DNA of 64,000 bases from Streptomyces sp. B93 (GCF_018070565.1 NZ_JAGPXL010000010.1:62001-126000); one strand, 5' to 3'. Shown: positions 17,539 to 26,187, numbered from the stretch's first letter. A program made the numbers and translations. Notes: generated from the sequence alone by a model not told the origin.

Positions 17539-19347
17539 ATGAGTCCACCCATCGAGGACTACGCCCTCACCAGCGACCTGGAGACCGCCGCCATGATCGG
17601 CCGGGACGGTTGCGTCGACTGGCTCTGTCTGCCGCGCTTCGACTCGCCCGCCTGCCTGGCCGCCCTGCTGGGCACGGCGGACAACGGGTTCTGGCGGGTC
17701 GCGCCGTCCGGCGGCGGCGTCTGCGCGCGCCGCGCCTACCGGCCCGACACGCTGGTCCTCGACACGGTGTGGGAGACCGCGGCCGGCACCGTCCGGGTCA
17801 CCGACTTCATGCCGCCGCGCGCCGAACTGCCCTGTCTCGTCCGGGTCGTCGAGGGGCTCTCCGGTGCCGTGTCCGTCCGCAGCGAGCTGCGGCTGCGCTT
17901 CCACCAGGGCCGGGTGGTGCCCTGGGTGCGCGACGCGGGGCGCTGCACGGTCGCGGTCGCCGGGCCGGACGCCGTGTGGCTCGGCCCGGACGGGTCCGTG
18001 CGGGCGGGCCACGACGAGGACGCCACGGTGTGGGACTTCACCGTCCCCGCCGGGCGGCGGGTGGCGCTGACGCTGGCCTGGTCGCCCTCGCACCGGTCGG
18101 CGCCGCCCGCGCCGCTGTCCGTGCCGGGCGAGACGGCCCTGAAGGAGACCGAGGGCTACTGGCGGCGCTGGGTCGCGCAGTGCCGCTACCGGGGTCCGTG
18201 GCGGGAGGCCGTCGTACGGTCGCTGATCACCCTCAAGGCCCTCACCTACGCGCCCACCGGCGGGATCGTCGCCGCCCCCACCACCTCGCTGCCCGGCCGC
18301 ATCGGCGGCGACCGCAACTTCGACCACCGCTACTGCTGGCTGCGCGACTCCACCCTGACCCTGTCCTGTCTGCTGCGCAGCGGCTACCGGGAGGAGGCCG
18401 CCGCCTGGCTGGACTGGCTGGTGCGGGCCGTCGCGGGCGACCCCGGCGGCCTCCAGACCGTCTACGGCGTCGCCGGGCAGCGCCTGCTGCCGGAGACCGA
18501 GGCGCCGTGGCTCGTGGGCTACGAGGACTCCCGGCCGGTCCGGTTCGGGAACTCGGCGGTGGGCCAGTTCCAGCTCGACGTGTACGGCGAGGTCCTGGAC
18601 ACCCTCTTCCAGTCGCTCAGGTCCGGAATCGCGCTGCCCGCCCACGTGTGGGACCTGGTCGAGGCGCTGATGGGCTTCCTGCACCGGCACTGGCGCGAAC
18701 CCGACCAGGGGCTGTGGCAGATCCGGGGCGCCCGGCGGCAGTTCGTGCACTCCAAGGTGATGGCGTGGGTGGCCGCCGACCGTGCCCTGCGGATGGGCAG
18801 GCTGCTCGCCCGCAACGGCTCCTCCGGCGAGTGGCGCGCCATGCGGCGGGAGATAGGCAGGCAGGTGTGCCGCCAGGGCTGGGACGCGGCACAGGGCTCC
18901 TTCGTCCAGTGCTACGGCTCCCCGGCGCTGGACGCCTCCGCCCTGCTGATCCCCCGGCTCGGCTTCCTGCCCGCGCACGACGAACGGGTGCGCGGCACGG
19001 TCCGGGCCATGGCCCGCCTCGGCCACGGCGGGTTCCTCGGCCGGTACACGCCCGACGCCTCCGACGGCCCCGACGGCGCGTTCGTGGCCTGCTCCCTCTG
19101 GTACGCCGACGCGCTCGCCGCCACCGGTCGTCCCGTCGAGGCGCGGGAGACCTTCGAGCGGGTCCTCGCGGTCCGCAACGACGTGGGACTGCTCGCGGAG
19201 CGCTGGGACGCGGACGCGGGCCGCCAGCTCGGCAACGCGCCCCAGGCGGGCAGCCACATCGCCCTGGTGGAGACGGCGTTCGCGCTCTCGGAGCGACCGG
19301 CGGCTCAGTTGGCCGCCGAGCCGGTGCGCCGCGAGGAGCCCGCGTAG
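17539..19347 (+). CDS. Glycoside hydrolase family 15 protein
   Basis: A 602-aa protein of the bacterial GH15 (glucoamylase/trehalase-like) family, without a signal peptide and therefore cytoplasmic. The N-terminal IEDYALTSDLETAAMIGRDGCVDWLCLPRFDSPAC is the family signature. The (alpha/alpha)6 barrel begins near residue 220, with GGDRNFDHRYCWLRDS as its best-conserved block. It ends with GNAPQAGSHIALVETAFAL. It hydrolyses an alpha-glucosidic substrate such as trehalose or a maltooligosaccharide; which one is unknown. ATG 17539 is favoured over ATG 17533, since the latter touches the GGGGG. The 3' end overlaps the converging galE by 43 bases. Confidence 0.88.
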   Translation: MSPPIEDYALTSDLETAAMIGRDGCVDWLCLPRFDSPACLAALLGTADNGFWRVAPSGGGVCARRAYRPDTLVLDTVWETAAGTVRVTDFMPPRAELPCLVRVVEGLSGAVSVRSELRLRFHQGRVVPWVRDAGRCTVAVAGPDAVWLGPDGSVRAGHDEDATVWDFTVPAGRRVALTLAWSPSHRSAPPAPLSVPGETALKETEGYWRRWVAQCRYRGPWREAVVRSLITLKALTYAPTGGIVAAPTTSLPGRIGGDRNFDHRYCWLRDSTLTLSCLLRSGYREEAAAWLDWLVRAVAGDPGGLQTVYGVAGQRLLPETEAPWLVGYEDSRPVRFGNSAVGQFQLDVYGEVLDTLFQSLRSGIALPAHVWDLVEALMGFLHRHWREPDQGLWQIRGARRQFVHSKVMAWVAADRALRMGRLLARNGSSGEWRAMRREIGRQVCRQGWDAAQGSFVQCYGSPALDASALLIPRLGFLPAHDERVRGTVRAMARLGHGGFLGRYTPDASDGPDGAFVACSLWYADALAATGRPVEARETFERVLAVRNDVGLLAERWDADAGRQLGNAPQAGSHIALVETAFALSERPAAQLAAEPVRREEPA

Positions 19348-20375
19348 CCCTGCGGGTTCAGCCGCTGGAAGTGCCAGGCGTCCCGGCACATGTCGGTCAG
19401 GTCCCGGGTGGGGCGCCAGCCCCAGGCGCGGCTCACGGCGCTCGCGTCCGCGACCAGTTCGGCGACGTCGCCGGGGCGCCGGGGGGTGAACTCGTAGGGC
19501 ACCGGACGTCCGCACGCCTCGGAGAACGCGCCGATCACCTCCAGCACCGAACTGCCCTGTCCCCGGCCGACGTTGTAGACGTGCAGGCCGCCTGCGTCGG
19601 AGAGGTGGTCCAGGGCCAGGCGGTGCGCGTCGACGGTGTCCATGACGTGTACGTAGTCGCGGACCGGGGTGCCGTCGCGGGTGGGGTAGTCGACGCCGTG
19701 GACGCCGAGCCGCTCCCGTCGTCCGACGGCCACCCGGGACAGGTTCGGCAGCAGGCTGTCGGGCGTGCCGCGCGGGTCCTCGCCGAGCAGTCCGCTGGGG
19801 TGGGCCCCGGCCGGGTTGAAGTGGCGCAGGCTCAGCACGGTGTACTCGGGCCGGTGGTGGCAGATGTCGGCGAGTATCCGTTCGCACCACCACTTGGAGG
19901 CCGCGTACGGGTTGGTGGGGCCCGTCGGGGTGGCCTCGTGGAGGGGCCCGGGGCCCGCGTCGCCGTAGACCGCGGCCGAGGAGGCGAACACCAGGCGGTG
20001 CACCCGGTGGTCCTGCATGCAGCCCAGCAGCGCTGTGGTGCCGCCGACGTTGACGTCGTAGTAGTGCGCGGGCAGCCGTGTCGAGCCGCTGACCGACTTG
20101 ACCGCGGCGAAGTGCACCACCGCGTCCACGGCGTGCCGGTCGAAGACGGCCGAGAGGGCGCGCCGGTCACGGATGTCCAGCTCGTAGACGGCGCCGACGA
20201 ACCGGCCCGCGAGCCGTTCGACCCGGGCGAGGACCTGGGGGGAGCTGTTGGAGTAGTCGTCGACCACGATGACCTCGTAGCCGTGGTCGAGGAGCTCCAC
20301 GCAGGCGTGGCTGCCCAGGTAACCGGCCCCGCCGGTGACGAGGACGGTCGTCGGCAGGGGATCGCTGCGTGCCAT
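19305..20375 (-). CDS. galE: UDP-glucose 4-epimerase
   Basis: A 356-aa short-chain dehydrogenase-fold epimerase interconverting UDP-glucose and UDP-galactose with bound NAD. The Rossmann motif is VLVTGGAGYLGSHA at 10-23. The active site has FASSAAVYG and YAASK (Tyr-x3-Lys), followed by LRHFNPAGAHPSG and VRDYVHVMD, all canonical for GalE. It could supply UDP-sugar to the adjacent GT2. The gene converges on GH15 with a 43-base overlap of the coding ends. Its promoter region carries the second copy of the 14-bp element. The last 20 residues are unconserved and Ser/Arg-rich. Confidence 0.92.
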   Translation of the reverse strand: MARSDPLPTTVLVTGGAGYLGSHACVELLDHGYEVIVVDDYSNSSPQVLARVERLAGRFVGAVYELDIRDRRALSAVFDRHAVDAVVHFAAVKSVSGSTRLPAHYYDVNVGGTTALLGCMQDHRVHRLVFASSAAVYGDAGPGPLHEATPTGPTNPYAASKWWCERILADICHHRPEYTVLSLRHFNPAGAHPSGLLGEDPRGTPDSLLPNLSRVAVGRRERLGVHGVDYPTRDGTPVRDYVHVMDTVDAHRLALDHLSDAGGLHVYNVGRGQGSSVLEVIGAFSEACGRPVPYEFTPRRPGDVAELVADASAVSRAWGWRPTRDLTDMCRDAWHFQRLNPQGYAGSSRRTGSAAN

Positions 20376-20399
20376 GCCGGACGCTCCTGCGGCGGACGA

Positions 20400-20413
20400 C
20401 GTATGTTTACGAC
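20400..20413 (-). promoter_or_regulatory. Shared 14-bp element, copy 2
   Basis: Read on the minus strand this is GTCGTAAACATACG, identical to 16260-16273 and ending 24 bases before the galE ATG. Here the flanks also create TTTACG-T-CGTAAA, a perfect 6-bp dyad. Identity and position at both ends of the cassette suggest shared control. Confidence 0.6.
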
Positions 20414-20518
20414 GTAAAGGTCTCCCTACGACTGTGCTCCTCGGGGGTCGGTTCGTCAAGCGGAGGCCGTTTGTCCTAACATACTGACCTGTTTGTGCAA
20501 TGATGTCTTAACAAAGTA

Positions 20519-20547
20519 TTGACAGTGGGCGTCGCAGGGATTTGGAT
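20519..20547 (+). promoter_or_regulatory. Candidate housekeeping promoter of the ABC operon
   Basis: TTGACA at 20519-20524 and TTGGAT at 20542-20547 are 17 bases apart, which fits the major sigma factor (HrdB) consensus. The start codon of the binding protein is 55 bases downstream. The AT-rich stretch just upstream (20470-20518, with TAACATA and TAACAAA) is unusual for this genome and is a likely regulator-binding area. Confidence 0.55.
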
Positions 20548-20602
20548 TCGGTCCCAGCACGACAGCAGTGTTCCCCCGGTCGCACAGTGAGGTGCAGGCA
20601 AG

Positions 20603-21616
20603 ATGGACCGCTCTTCGCACTCCCGCAAAATCGCCCCGGTCGTGGCCCTCGCCGCGGCGGCCGCCCTGACCCTCGCCGGATGCTCCAGCGAGTCCGGCGG
20701 CAAGAAGTCGGAGGAGGGCGGAGAGAACGCCTCGGCGGGCAAGGCGAACACGCCCCGGATGACGATCGCCCTCGTCACCCACCAGTCGCCCGGCGACACC
20801 TTCTGGGACATCGTCCGCAAGGGAGCCGAGGCCGCCGCCGCCAAGGACAACGTCGAGCTGATCTACTCCGCCGACCCCAACGCGGGCAACCAGGCCACCC
20901 TGGTGCAGAACGCCATCGACCAGAAGGTCGACGGCATCGCGGTCACCCTCGCCAAGCCGGACGCACTGAAGGGCGTCGTCGCCAAGGCGGAGCAGGCCGG
21001 GATACCCGTGGTCGGCATCAACTCCGGGCTGAGCGACTGGAAGGACCTCGGACTGCTGGAGTTCTTCGGCCAGGACGAGACCGTCGCGGGCGAGGCGTTC
21101 GGCAAGAAGCTCAACGAGGTCGGCGCCAAGAACGCCGTCTGCGTCATCCAGGAACAGGGCAACATCGGTCTCACCCAGCGCTGCGACGGCGTGAAGAAGA
21201 CCTTCGAGGGCAAGACCGAGACCCTCTACGTCAACGGCACCGACATGCCGTCCGTGCAGTCGACCATCACGGCCAAGCTGAAGCAGGACTCCGCCATCGA
21301 CTACGTCGTCACCCTCGGCGCCCCCTTCGCGCTGACCGCCGTCAAGTCGGTGGACGACGCGGGCAGTTCCGCCAAGGTCGCCACCTTCGACCTGAACAAG
21401 CAGCTCACCAAGGCCATCCAGGACGACTCCATCCAGTTCGCCGTCGACCAGCAGCCCTACCTCCAGGGCTACCTGGCCGTCGACGGGCTCTGGCTCTACC
21501 AGAACAACGGCAACTACAGCGGCGGCGGGGAGCAGCCGGTGCTGACCGGCCCGGCCTTCGTCGACAAGTCCAACGTCGACACGATCGCGGACTACGCCGC
21601 GAAGGGCACCCGGTGA
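20603..21616 (+). CDS. Sugar ABC transporter substrate-binding lipoprotein
   Basis: A 337-aa extracytoplasmic lipoprotein. The signal peptide ends in the lipobox LTLAGC at about 22-27. A Ser/Gly/Lys linker leads to a periplasmic-binding-protein type 1 fold: IALVTHQSPGDTFWDIVRKGAEAAA, QNAIDQKVDGIAV, GIPVVGINSG and VDQQPYLQGYLAVDG are typical of ribose/xylose/inositol-class binding proteins. It delivers the solute to the permease and ATPase encoded next. The stop TGA overlaps the permease ATG. The partner isomerase suggests a pentose, inositol or similar cyclitol, but the ligand is not determined. Confidence 0.9.
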   Translation: MDRSSHSRKIAPVVALAAAAALTLAGCSSESGGKKSEEGGENASAGKANTPRMTIALVTHQSPGDTFWDIVRKGAEAAAAKDNVELIYSADPNAGNQATLVQNAIDQKVDGIAVTLAKPDALKGVVAKAEQAGIPVVGINSGLSDWKDLGLLEFFGQDETVAGEAFGKKLNEVGAKNAVCVIQEQGNIGLTQRCDGVKKTFEGKTETLYVNGTDMPSVQSTITAKLKQDSAIDYVVTLGAPFALTAVKSVDDAGSSAKVATFDLNKQLTKAIQDDSIQFAVDQQPYLQGYLAVDGLWLYQNNGNYSGGGEQPVLTGPAFVDKSNVDTIADYAAKGTR

Positions 21617-22692
21617 TGAGCATGGCCCAGCAGGCTGAGCCGGCGGTGACCGCGCCGCCGGGCTCCGGCCCCCGCAAGACCGACGGGCGGACCACCCAGC
21701 GGCCCCTGGCGCTGCGGCTGCTCGCCCGGCCGGAGGTGGGGGTGTTCCTCGGCGCGGTCGCGGTGCTGGTGTTCTTCCTCGTCGTGGCCGAACCGGTGCG
21801 CGACGGCAGTTCGATGGCGAACATCCTCTATCAGTCGTCCACCATCGGGATCATGGCCCTGCCGGTGGCGCTGCTGATGATCGGCGGCGAGTTCGACCTG
21901 TCCGCCGGGGTCGCCGTCATCACCTCGGCGCTGACCGCGAGCATGCTCAGCTACCAGCTCACCCTGAACGTGTGGACGGGGGTGATCGCGGCGCTCGCCG
22001 TCTCGCTCGCGGTCGGCCTCTTCAACGGGTGGATGCTGGTGAAGACCGGACTGCCCAGCTTCCTGGTCACCCTCGGCACCTTCCTGATCCTCCAGGGCGC
22101 CAACCTCGCCATCACCAAGCTGGTCACCGGCAATGTCGCCACCGACGACATCAGCGACATGGAGGGCTTCGAGCAGGCCAAGGCGCTCTTCGCGTCCTCG
22201 TTCGAGGTGGGCGGCGTACAGGTGAAGATCACCGTGGTGTGGTGGCTGGTCTTCGCTGCGCTGGCGACCTGGGTGCTGCTGCGCACCAAGTACGGCAACT
22301 GGGTCTTCGCCGTCGGCGGCAACAAGGACTCCGCGCGGGCCGTCGGTGTCCCGGTCACGTTCACCAAGATCTCGCTGTTCATGCTGGTCGGGTTCGGTGC
22401 CTGGTTCGTCGGCATGCACAACCTGTTCTCCTTCAACACCGTGCAGTCCGGTGAGGGTGTGGGCCAGGAGCTGATCTACATCGCCGCCGCGGTGATCGGC
22501 GGCTGTCTGCTCACCGGCGGCTACGGCTCGGCGATCGGCCCCGTCTTCGGCGCCTTCATGTTCGGCATGGTCCAGCAGGGCATCGTCTACGCGGGCTGGA
22601 ACCCCGACTGGTTCAAGGCGTTCCTCGGCGTGATGCTGCTCGGCGCCACCCTGATCAACCTGTGGGTCCGCAGGACCGCCACGAGGAGGTGA
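21616..22692 (+). CDS. Sugar ABC transporter permease
   Basis: A 358-aa inner-membrane permease of the ribose/xylose/inositol class (BPD_transp_2). After a 30-residue polar N terminus there are about 8-10 membrane segments. The GGEFDLSAGVAVI motif near residue 95, the LGTFLILQGANLAI motif near 155 and AVGGNKDSARAVGVPV near 235 are the conserved loops of the family. ATG 21616 shares its A with the stop of the binding-protein gene; a second ATG two codons later is possible. It forms the channel for the lipoprotein's substrate. Confidence 0.92.
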   Translation: MSMAQQAEPAVTAPPGSGPRKTDGRTTQRPLALRLLARPEVGVFLGAVAVLVFFLVVAEPVRDGSSMANILYQSSTIGIMALPVALLMIGGEFDLSAGVAVITSALTASMLSYQLTLNVWTGVIAALAVSLAVGLFNGWMLVKTGLPSFLVTLGTFLILQGANLAITKLVTGNVATDDISDMEGFEQAKALFASSFEVGGVQVKITVVWWLVFAALATWVLLRTKYGNWVFAVGGNKDSARAVGVPVTFTKISLFMLVGFGAWFVGMHNLFSFNTVQSGEGVGQELIYIAAAVIGGCLLTGGYGSAIGPVFGAFMFGMVQQGIVYAGWNPDWFKAFLGVMLLGATLINLWVRRTATRR

Positions 22693-22699
22693 CCCACCC

Positions 22700-23566
22700 A
22701 TGACCACCAGCGACACCGCCCCCCTCGTCGAACTGCGCGGCGCGGGCAAGTCCTACGGCAACATCCGTGCCCTGCACGGTGTCGACCTGGCCGTCCACCC
22801 CGGCAAGGTGACCTGTGTGCTCGGCGACAACGGGGCCGGGAAGTCCACCCTCATCAAGATCATCTCTGGGCTGCACCAGCACACCGAGGGCCAGTTCCTC
22901 GTCGACGGCACCCCGGTGCGCTTCGGCACCCCGCGCGAGGCCCTCGACCGCGGCATCGCCGCCGTCTACCAGGACCTCGCCACCGTCCCCCTGATGCCGG
23001 TGTGGCGCAACTTCTTCCTCGGCTCCGAACTCACCAGGGGCCCCTGGCCCGTCCGGCGCCTGGACATCCCGCGGATGAAGGAGACCGCCGACCGGGAGCT
23101 GCGCGAGATGGGCATCGTCCTGGACGACCTGGAACAGCCCATCGGCACCCTCTCCGGCGGCCAGCGGCAGTGCGTCGCCATCGCCCGCGCCGTCCACTTC
23201 GGCGCCCGTGTCCTGATCCTCGACGAGCCCACCGCCGCCCTGGGCGTCAAGCAGTCCGGCGTGGTCCTCAAGTACATCGCCGCCGCCCGCGACCGCGGCC
23301 TCGGCGTCATCTTCATCACCCACAACCCCCACCACGCCTACATGGTCGGCGACCACTTCAGCGTGCTGCGCCTGGGCACCCTGGAACTCTCCGCCGCCCG
23401 CAGCGAGGTCGGTCTGGAGGAGCTGACCAACCACATGGCGGGCGGCGCCGAACTCGCCGCCCTCAAGCACGAACTGGCCCAGGTGCGCGGCGTCGACGTG
23501 GCGGGACTGCCCGAGGCCGACGACCTCACCGCCCCGGTCCCCGGCTCCACGGAAGGAAAGTCCTGA
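22700..23566 (+). CDS. Sugar ABC transporter ATP-binding protein
   Basis: A 288-aa single-cassette ATPase. Walker A is GDNGAGKST near residue 43, the Q-loop is in AAVYQDL, the signature LSGGQRQ is near 152 and Walker B is VLILDEPTAAL near 175. The H-loop is in FITHNPHHAY. It has one cassette, as in FrcA-like systems, where many sugar transporters of this class have two. It energises the permease encoded just upstream, from which it is separated by 7 bases with GAGGTG as ribosome binding site. The last 45 residues are acidic and poorly conserved. Confidence 0.93.
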   Translation: MTTSDTAPLVELRGAGKSYGNIRALHGVDLAVHPGKVTCVLGDNGAGKSTLIKIISGLHQHTEGQFLVDGTPVRFGTPREALDRGIAAVYQDLATVPLMPVWRNFFLGSELTRGPWPVRRLDIPRMKETADRELREMGIVLDDLEQPIGTLSGGQRQCVAIARAVHFGARVLILDEPTAALGVKQSGVVLKYIAAARDRGLGVIFITHNPHHAYMVGDHFSVLRLGTLELSAARSEVGLEELTNHMAGGAELAALKHELAQVRGVDVAGLPEADDLTAPVPGSTEGKS

Positions 23567-23567
23567 C

Positions 23568-24470
23568 ATGCCCCCTGCGCTGGACCACATCCGGGTCGGC
23601 TCGGCACCCGACTCCTGGGGCGTCTGGTTCCCCGACGACCCCCGGCAGGTCCCCTGGGAACGCTTCCTCGACGAGGTCGCCGAAGCGGGCTACGACTGGA
23701 TCGAACTCGGCCCCTACGGCTACCTCCCCACCGACCCGGCCCGCCTCACCGACGAGATCGCCAAGCGGAACCTGAAGGTCTCCGCGGGCACCGTCTTCAC
23801 CGGCCTGCACCGCGGGCCCGCCGTCTGGGACGCCACCTGGGAGCACGTCAGCCAGGTCGCCGCCCTCACCGAGGCCATGGGCGCGCGGCACCTCGTCGTC
23901 ATCCCCTCGTTCTGGCGCGACGACAAGACCGCCGAGATCCTGGAACCGCCGGAGCTGACCGCCGAACAGTGGACCCACCTCGCCCGGGGCATGGAACGCC
24001 TCGGCCAACAGGTGCGCGACGCCTACGGCCTGGACATCGTCGTCCATCCGCACGCCGACACCCACATCGACACCGAGGCGCACGTGACGCGCTTCCTCGA
24101 CGCCACCGACGCCGATCTGGTCGGCCTCTGCCTGGACACCGGGCACTACGCCTACTGCGGCGGCGACAGCGTCAAGCTGATCGAGACCTACGGCGAACGC
24201 CTCGGCTACCTCCACCTCAAGCAGGTCGACCCCAAGATCCTCGCCGACGTGGTCGCGGGCGGGGTGCCGTTCGGCCCGGCCGTGCAGCGCGGGGTGATGT
24301 GCGAACCGCCCACCGGGGTGCCCGAACTGGAGCCGGTGCTGGCGGCGGCCCAGCGGCTCGGCGTGGACCTGTTCGCCATCGTCGAGCAGGACATGTACCC
24401 GTGCGAGCCGGACAGGCCGCTGCCCATCGCCGTACGCACCCGCCGGTTCCTGCGCTCCTGCGGAGCCTAG
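23568..24470 (+). CDS. Sugar phosphate isomerase/epimerase (xylose-isomerase-like TIM barrel)
   Basis: A 300-aa TIM-barrel enzyme of the AP-endonuclease-2 superfamily, which includes inosose dehydratase (IolE) and inosose isomerase (IolI). Recognisable blocks are YDWIELGPYGYLPTD, VVHPHADTHIDTEAHVTRFLD (metal-binding His), LCLDTGHYAYCGGD and LHLKQVDP, ending with AIVEQDMYP (metal-binding Glu). The LDTGH and HLK elements are shared with IolE-like proteins, so a role in cyclitol or ketose catabolism is likely. It starts one base after the ATPase stop and should be co-transcribed with the transporter. Confidence 0.87.
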   Translation: MPPALDHIRVGSAPDSWGVWFPDDPRQVPWERFLDEVAEAGYDWIELGPYGYLPTDPARLTDEIAKRNLKVSAGTVFTGLHRGPAVWDATWEHVSQVAALTEAMGARHLVVIPSFWRDDKTAEILEPPELTAEQWTHLARGMERLGQQVRDAYGLDIVVHPHADTHIDTEAHVTRFLDATDADLVGLCLDTGHYAYCGGDSVKLIETYGERLGYLHLKQVDPKILADVVAGGVPFGPAVQRGVMCEPPTGVPELEPVLAAAQRLGVDLFAIVEQDMYPCEPDRPLPIAVRTRRFLRSCGA

Positions 24471-25411
24471 GACTCACGGGGCCGTTTCCGCAGCAGCAGG
24501 ACGCTCCCCGCGGTGGCGAGGGCGACGCCGCCCGCCGCCGCGCCGACCGGCACCGTGGTGCCCACGGCGCGCAGCCGGGCGCTGTCCTCCCTCGCCCGGT
24601 CGACCGCGAACTCCTGCGTGGCCGGGGTGTGCGTCAGCTTCTCCACGTCCAGCAGGACCACCGCGTCCTCCTTCGCGCCGGGGGCGCGCAGGGTCTGCCT
24701 CGGGCCGAGCCGGGCGAAGAGGACACGGCCGGTGGGCTGGTCGACGACCAGTCTGATGCCGTGGTTGGCGTACCACTCCTCGGCGAACACCTGCCCGGCC
24801 CGCTCACGGCCCACCAGCACCCCCGGCACCTGCCGCGTCCCGACCCTCGTCGGCGGGACGGAGCCCTCGAAGACGTACCCCTCGTAGCCGCGGACCTTCT
24901 GCTTGCCCCGGTACTCCAGGGTGACCGTTGCGCCGAGCGTGCTGTCCCACCAGCGGTAGGGGCGTTTCTGCACGTCGAAGGGGAACTTCAGGTACGCCTC
25001 CCCCTCGTGGTACGGCCGCTCCTCGCAGCAGTGCACGGGGCGGTTGCTGGAGCGGTCGGTGACCCAGCGGGCGGTGGCGAAGTCCAGCGCGTCGTGCGGG
25101 TCGGCGGCGGGCAGCGAGCCGTCCGTGTCGACCGTGGTGACGATGTCCCAGACCGCGCGGCCGGAGCGCTCGCTGTCGGCGACATCGCCGCGCACCCGCT
25201 GGGTGACGGTGATCCGGCGGTCCGTCAGCGTCTCGGTCTCCTCGACGTCGAAGTAGTCGCCCGTGCCCTCGTACACGGCGGTCACATCGATGTCGACCGG
25301 GTTCACCGCGGCGCGCGGCTTGACGTACCACACCAGCATCGGGGCGAGGACCAGCAGGAAGACCCCGAGGCCCAGCAGGGACAGGGACAGGGGCGAGGGG
25401 CTTTTGCGCAT
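24467..25411 (-). CDS. DUF3068 membrane-anchored protein
   Basis: A 314-aa protein with an N-terminal membrane segment (about 8-30, LSLSLLGLGVFLLVLAPMLVWY), a large extracytoplasmic domain and a C-terminal membrane segment ending in the basic tail LLLRKRPRES. The layout and the VYEGTGDYFDVEETETLTDRRITVTQRV region match DUF3068 (PorA-like) proteins of actinobacteria, whose function is unknown. AGGAG lies 7 bases before ATG 25411. Its 3' end overlaps the isomerase gene by 4 bases, tail to tail. A tandem 14-bp repeat lies upstream. Confidence 0.85.
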   Translation of the reverse strand: MRKSPSPLSLSLLGLGVFLLVLAPMLVWYVKPRAAVNPVDIDVTAVYEGTGDYFDVEETETLTDRRITVTQRVRGDVADSERSGRAVWDIVTTVDTDGSLPAADPHDALDFATARWVTDRSSNRPVHCCEERPYHEGEAYLKFPFDVQKRPYRWWDSTLGATVTLEYRGKQKVRGYEGYVFEGSVPPTRVGTRQVPGVLVGRERAGQVFAEEWYANHGIRLVVDQPTGRVLFARLGPRQTLRAPGAKEDAVVLLDVEKLTHTPATQEFAVDRAREDSARLRAVGTTVPVGAAAGGVALATAGSVLLLRKRPRES

Positions 25412-25491
25412 CCACGGCTCCTGGGCTCGGCGTGCCACCGCGTGGCTGGGTGCCCGGCGACCGTAGTTCGCCCGCCCGGGCACGTCTACGC

Positions 25492-25519
25492 ACCCGGGTG
25501 ACAAAACCCGGGTGACAAA
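25492..25519. repeat. Perfect tandem 14-bp repeat
   Basis: ACCCGGGTGACAAA occurs twice without a gap (25492-25505 and 25506-25519). Each copy contains the palindrome ACCCGGGT. It lies between the end of the TetR gene and the start of the DUF3068 gene, about 80 bases upstream of the latter, so it could bind a regulator of DUF3068. Confidence 0.7.
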
Positions 25520-25526
25520 CCACGGC

Positions 25527-26144
25527 CTAGTGACTGGCGGCCACCGCCGCGAGTACCGCCCCGGTGAGGCGGGTGACGTACGCGTCGTCCGTGGGGCCGC
25601 CGACGGCCAGCATCCGGAAGTACAGCGGGGCGCCGAACAGGTCGACGGCCAGGGACAGGTCGGTGTCCTCGGGGAGTTCGCCGCGGTCCACCGCCTGCCG
25701 CAGCAGCTCCGCCACGGCCGCCCGCCGGGGCGCGAGCACCGCCCGGTGCAGGGCGTCGCGCAGCGAGGGGTTGCGCGCCGACTCCGCCACCAGGTCGGGG
25801 ACGATCCGGCCGACCAGGGGATGCCGCAGGTCGGCCATGGTGTCCCGGACGAAGCGCTCGACGTCGGCGCGCAGCGAGCCGGAGCCCGCGGCCCGCGGCA
25901 GATGCGCGGCGGCGGCCTCCGAGACCAGCTCGACGACCATGGCCTCCTTCGACGGCCAGCGGCGGTACAGCGCCGCCTTGCCGACATGGGCCCGGCGGGT
26001 GACGGCCTCCATCGACATCCGGGCGTAGCCGGTCTCGGCGAGTTCCTCGAACACCGCCCCCCTGATCGTCTCGGTCACGGATTCCCGTAGCGCCGCGGAG
26101 CCCGTGGGCCTGCGGTCGAGTGCGTTCCGGCTGGTCGCGTCCAC
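25527..26144 (-). CDS. TetR family repressor of the MFS/thiolase operon
   Basis: A 205-aa TetR protein. The helix-turn-helix covers about 20-65, with YARMSMEAVTRRAHVGKAALYRRWPSKEAMV. The C-terminal ligand domain resembles TetR_C_16/TetR_C_11 types, with RFVRDTMADLRHPLVGRIVPDLVAE. It is divergent from the MFS gene; the gap contains two similar dyads with the half-site CGGAAC, one by each promoter, the usual arrangement for a repressor controlling itself and its neighbour. Confidence 0.92.
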   Translation of the reverse strand: MDATSRNALDRRPTGSAALRESVTETIRGAVFEELAETGYARMSMEAVTRRAHVGKAALYRRWPSKEAMVVELVSEAAAAHLPRAAGSGSLRADVERFVRDTMADLRHPLVGRIVPDLVAESARNPSLRDALHRAVLAPRRAAVAELLRQAVDRGELPEDTDLSLAVDLFGAPLYFRMLAVGGPTDDAYVTRLTGAVLAAVAASH

Positions 26145-26159
26145 CGGCGGAGATTAACA

Positions 26160-26187
26160 CCGGACGGAACGGTTGCGTTCCGTCCGG
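26160..26187. promoter_or_regulatory. TetR operator O1
   Basis: Perfect dyad with 11-bp arms, CCGGACGGAAC at 26160-26170 and its complement at 26177-26187, separated by 6 bases. The core ACGGAAC-N6-GTTCCGT recurs in O2. It lies 15 bases upstream of the TetR start. Confidence 0.8.

Noticed and set aside
20281..20340. Possible TTA codons in galE, in the IolG-like gene (48396-48398) and in the TetR gene (16121-16123)
   Set aside because: The TAA trinucleotides on the plus strand are out of frame with these genes; they belong to Tyr codons preceded by a codon ending in T.
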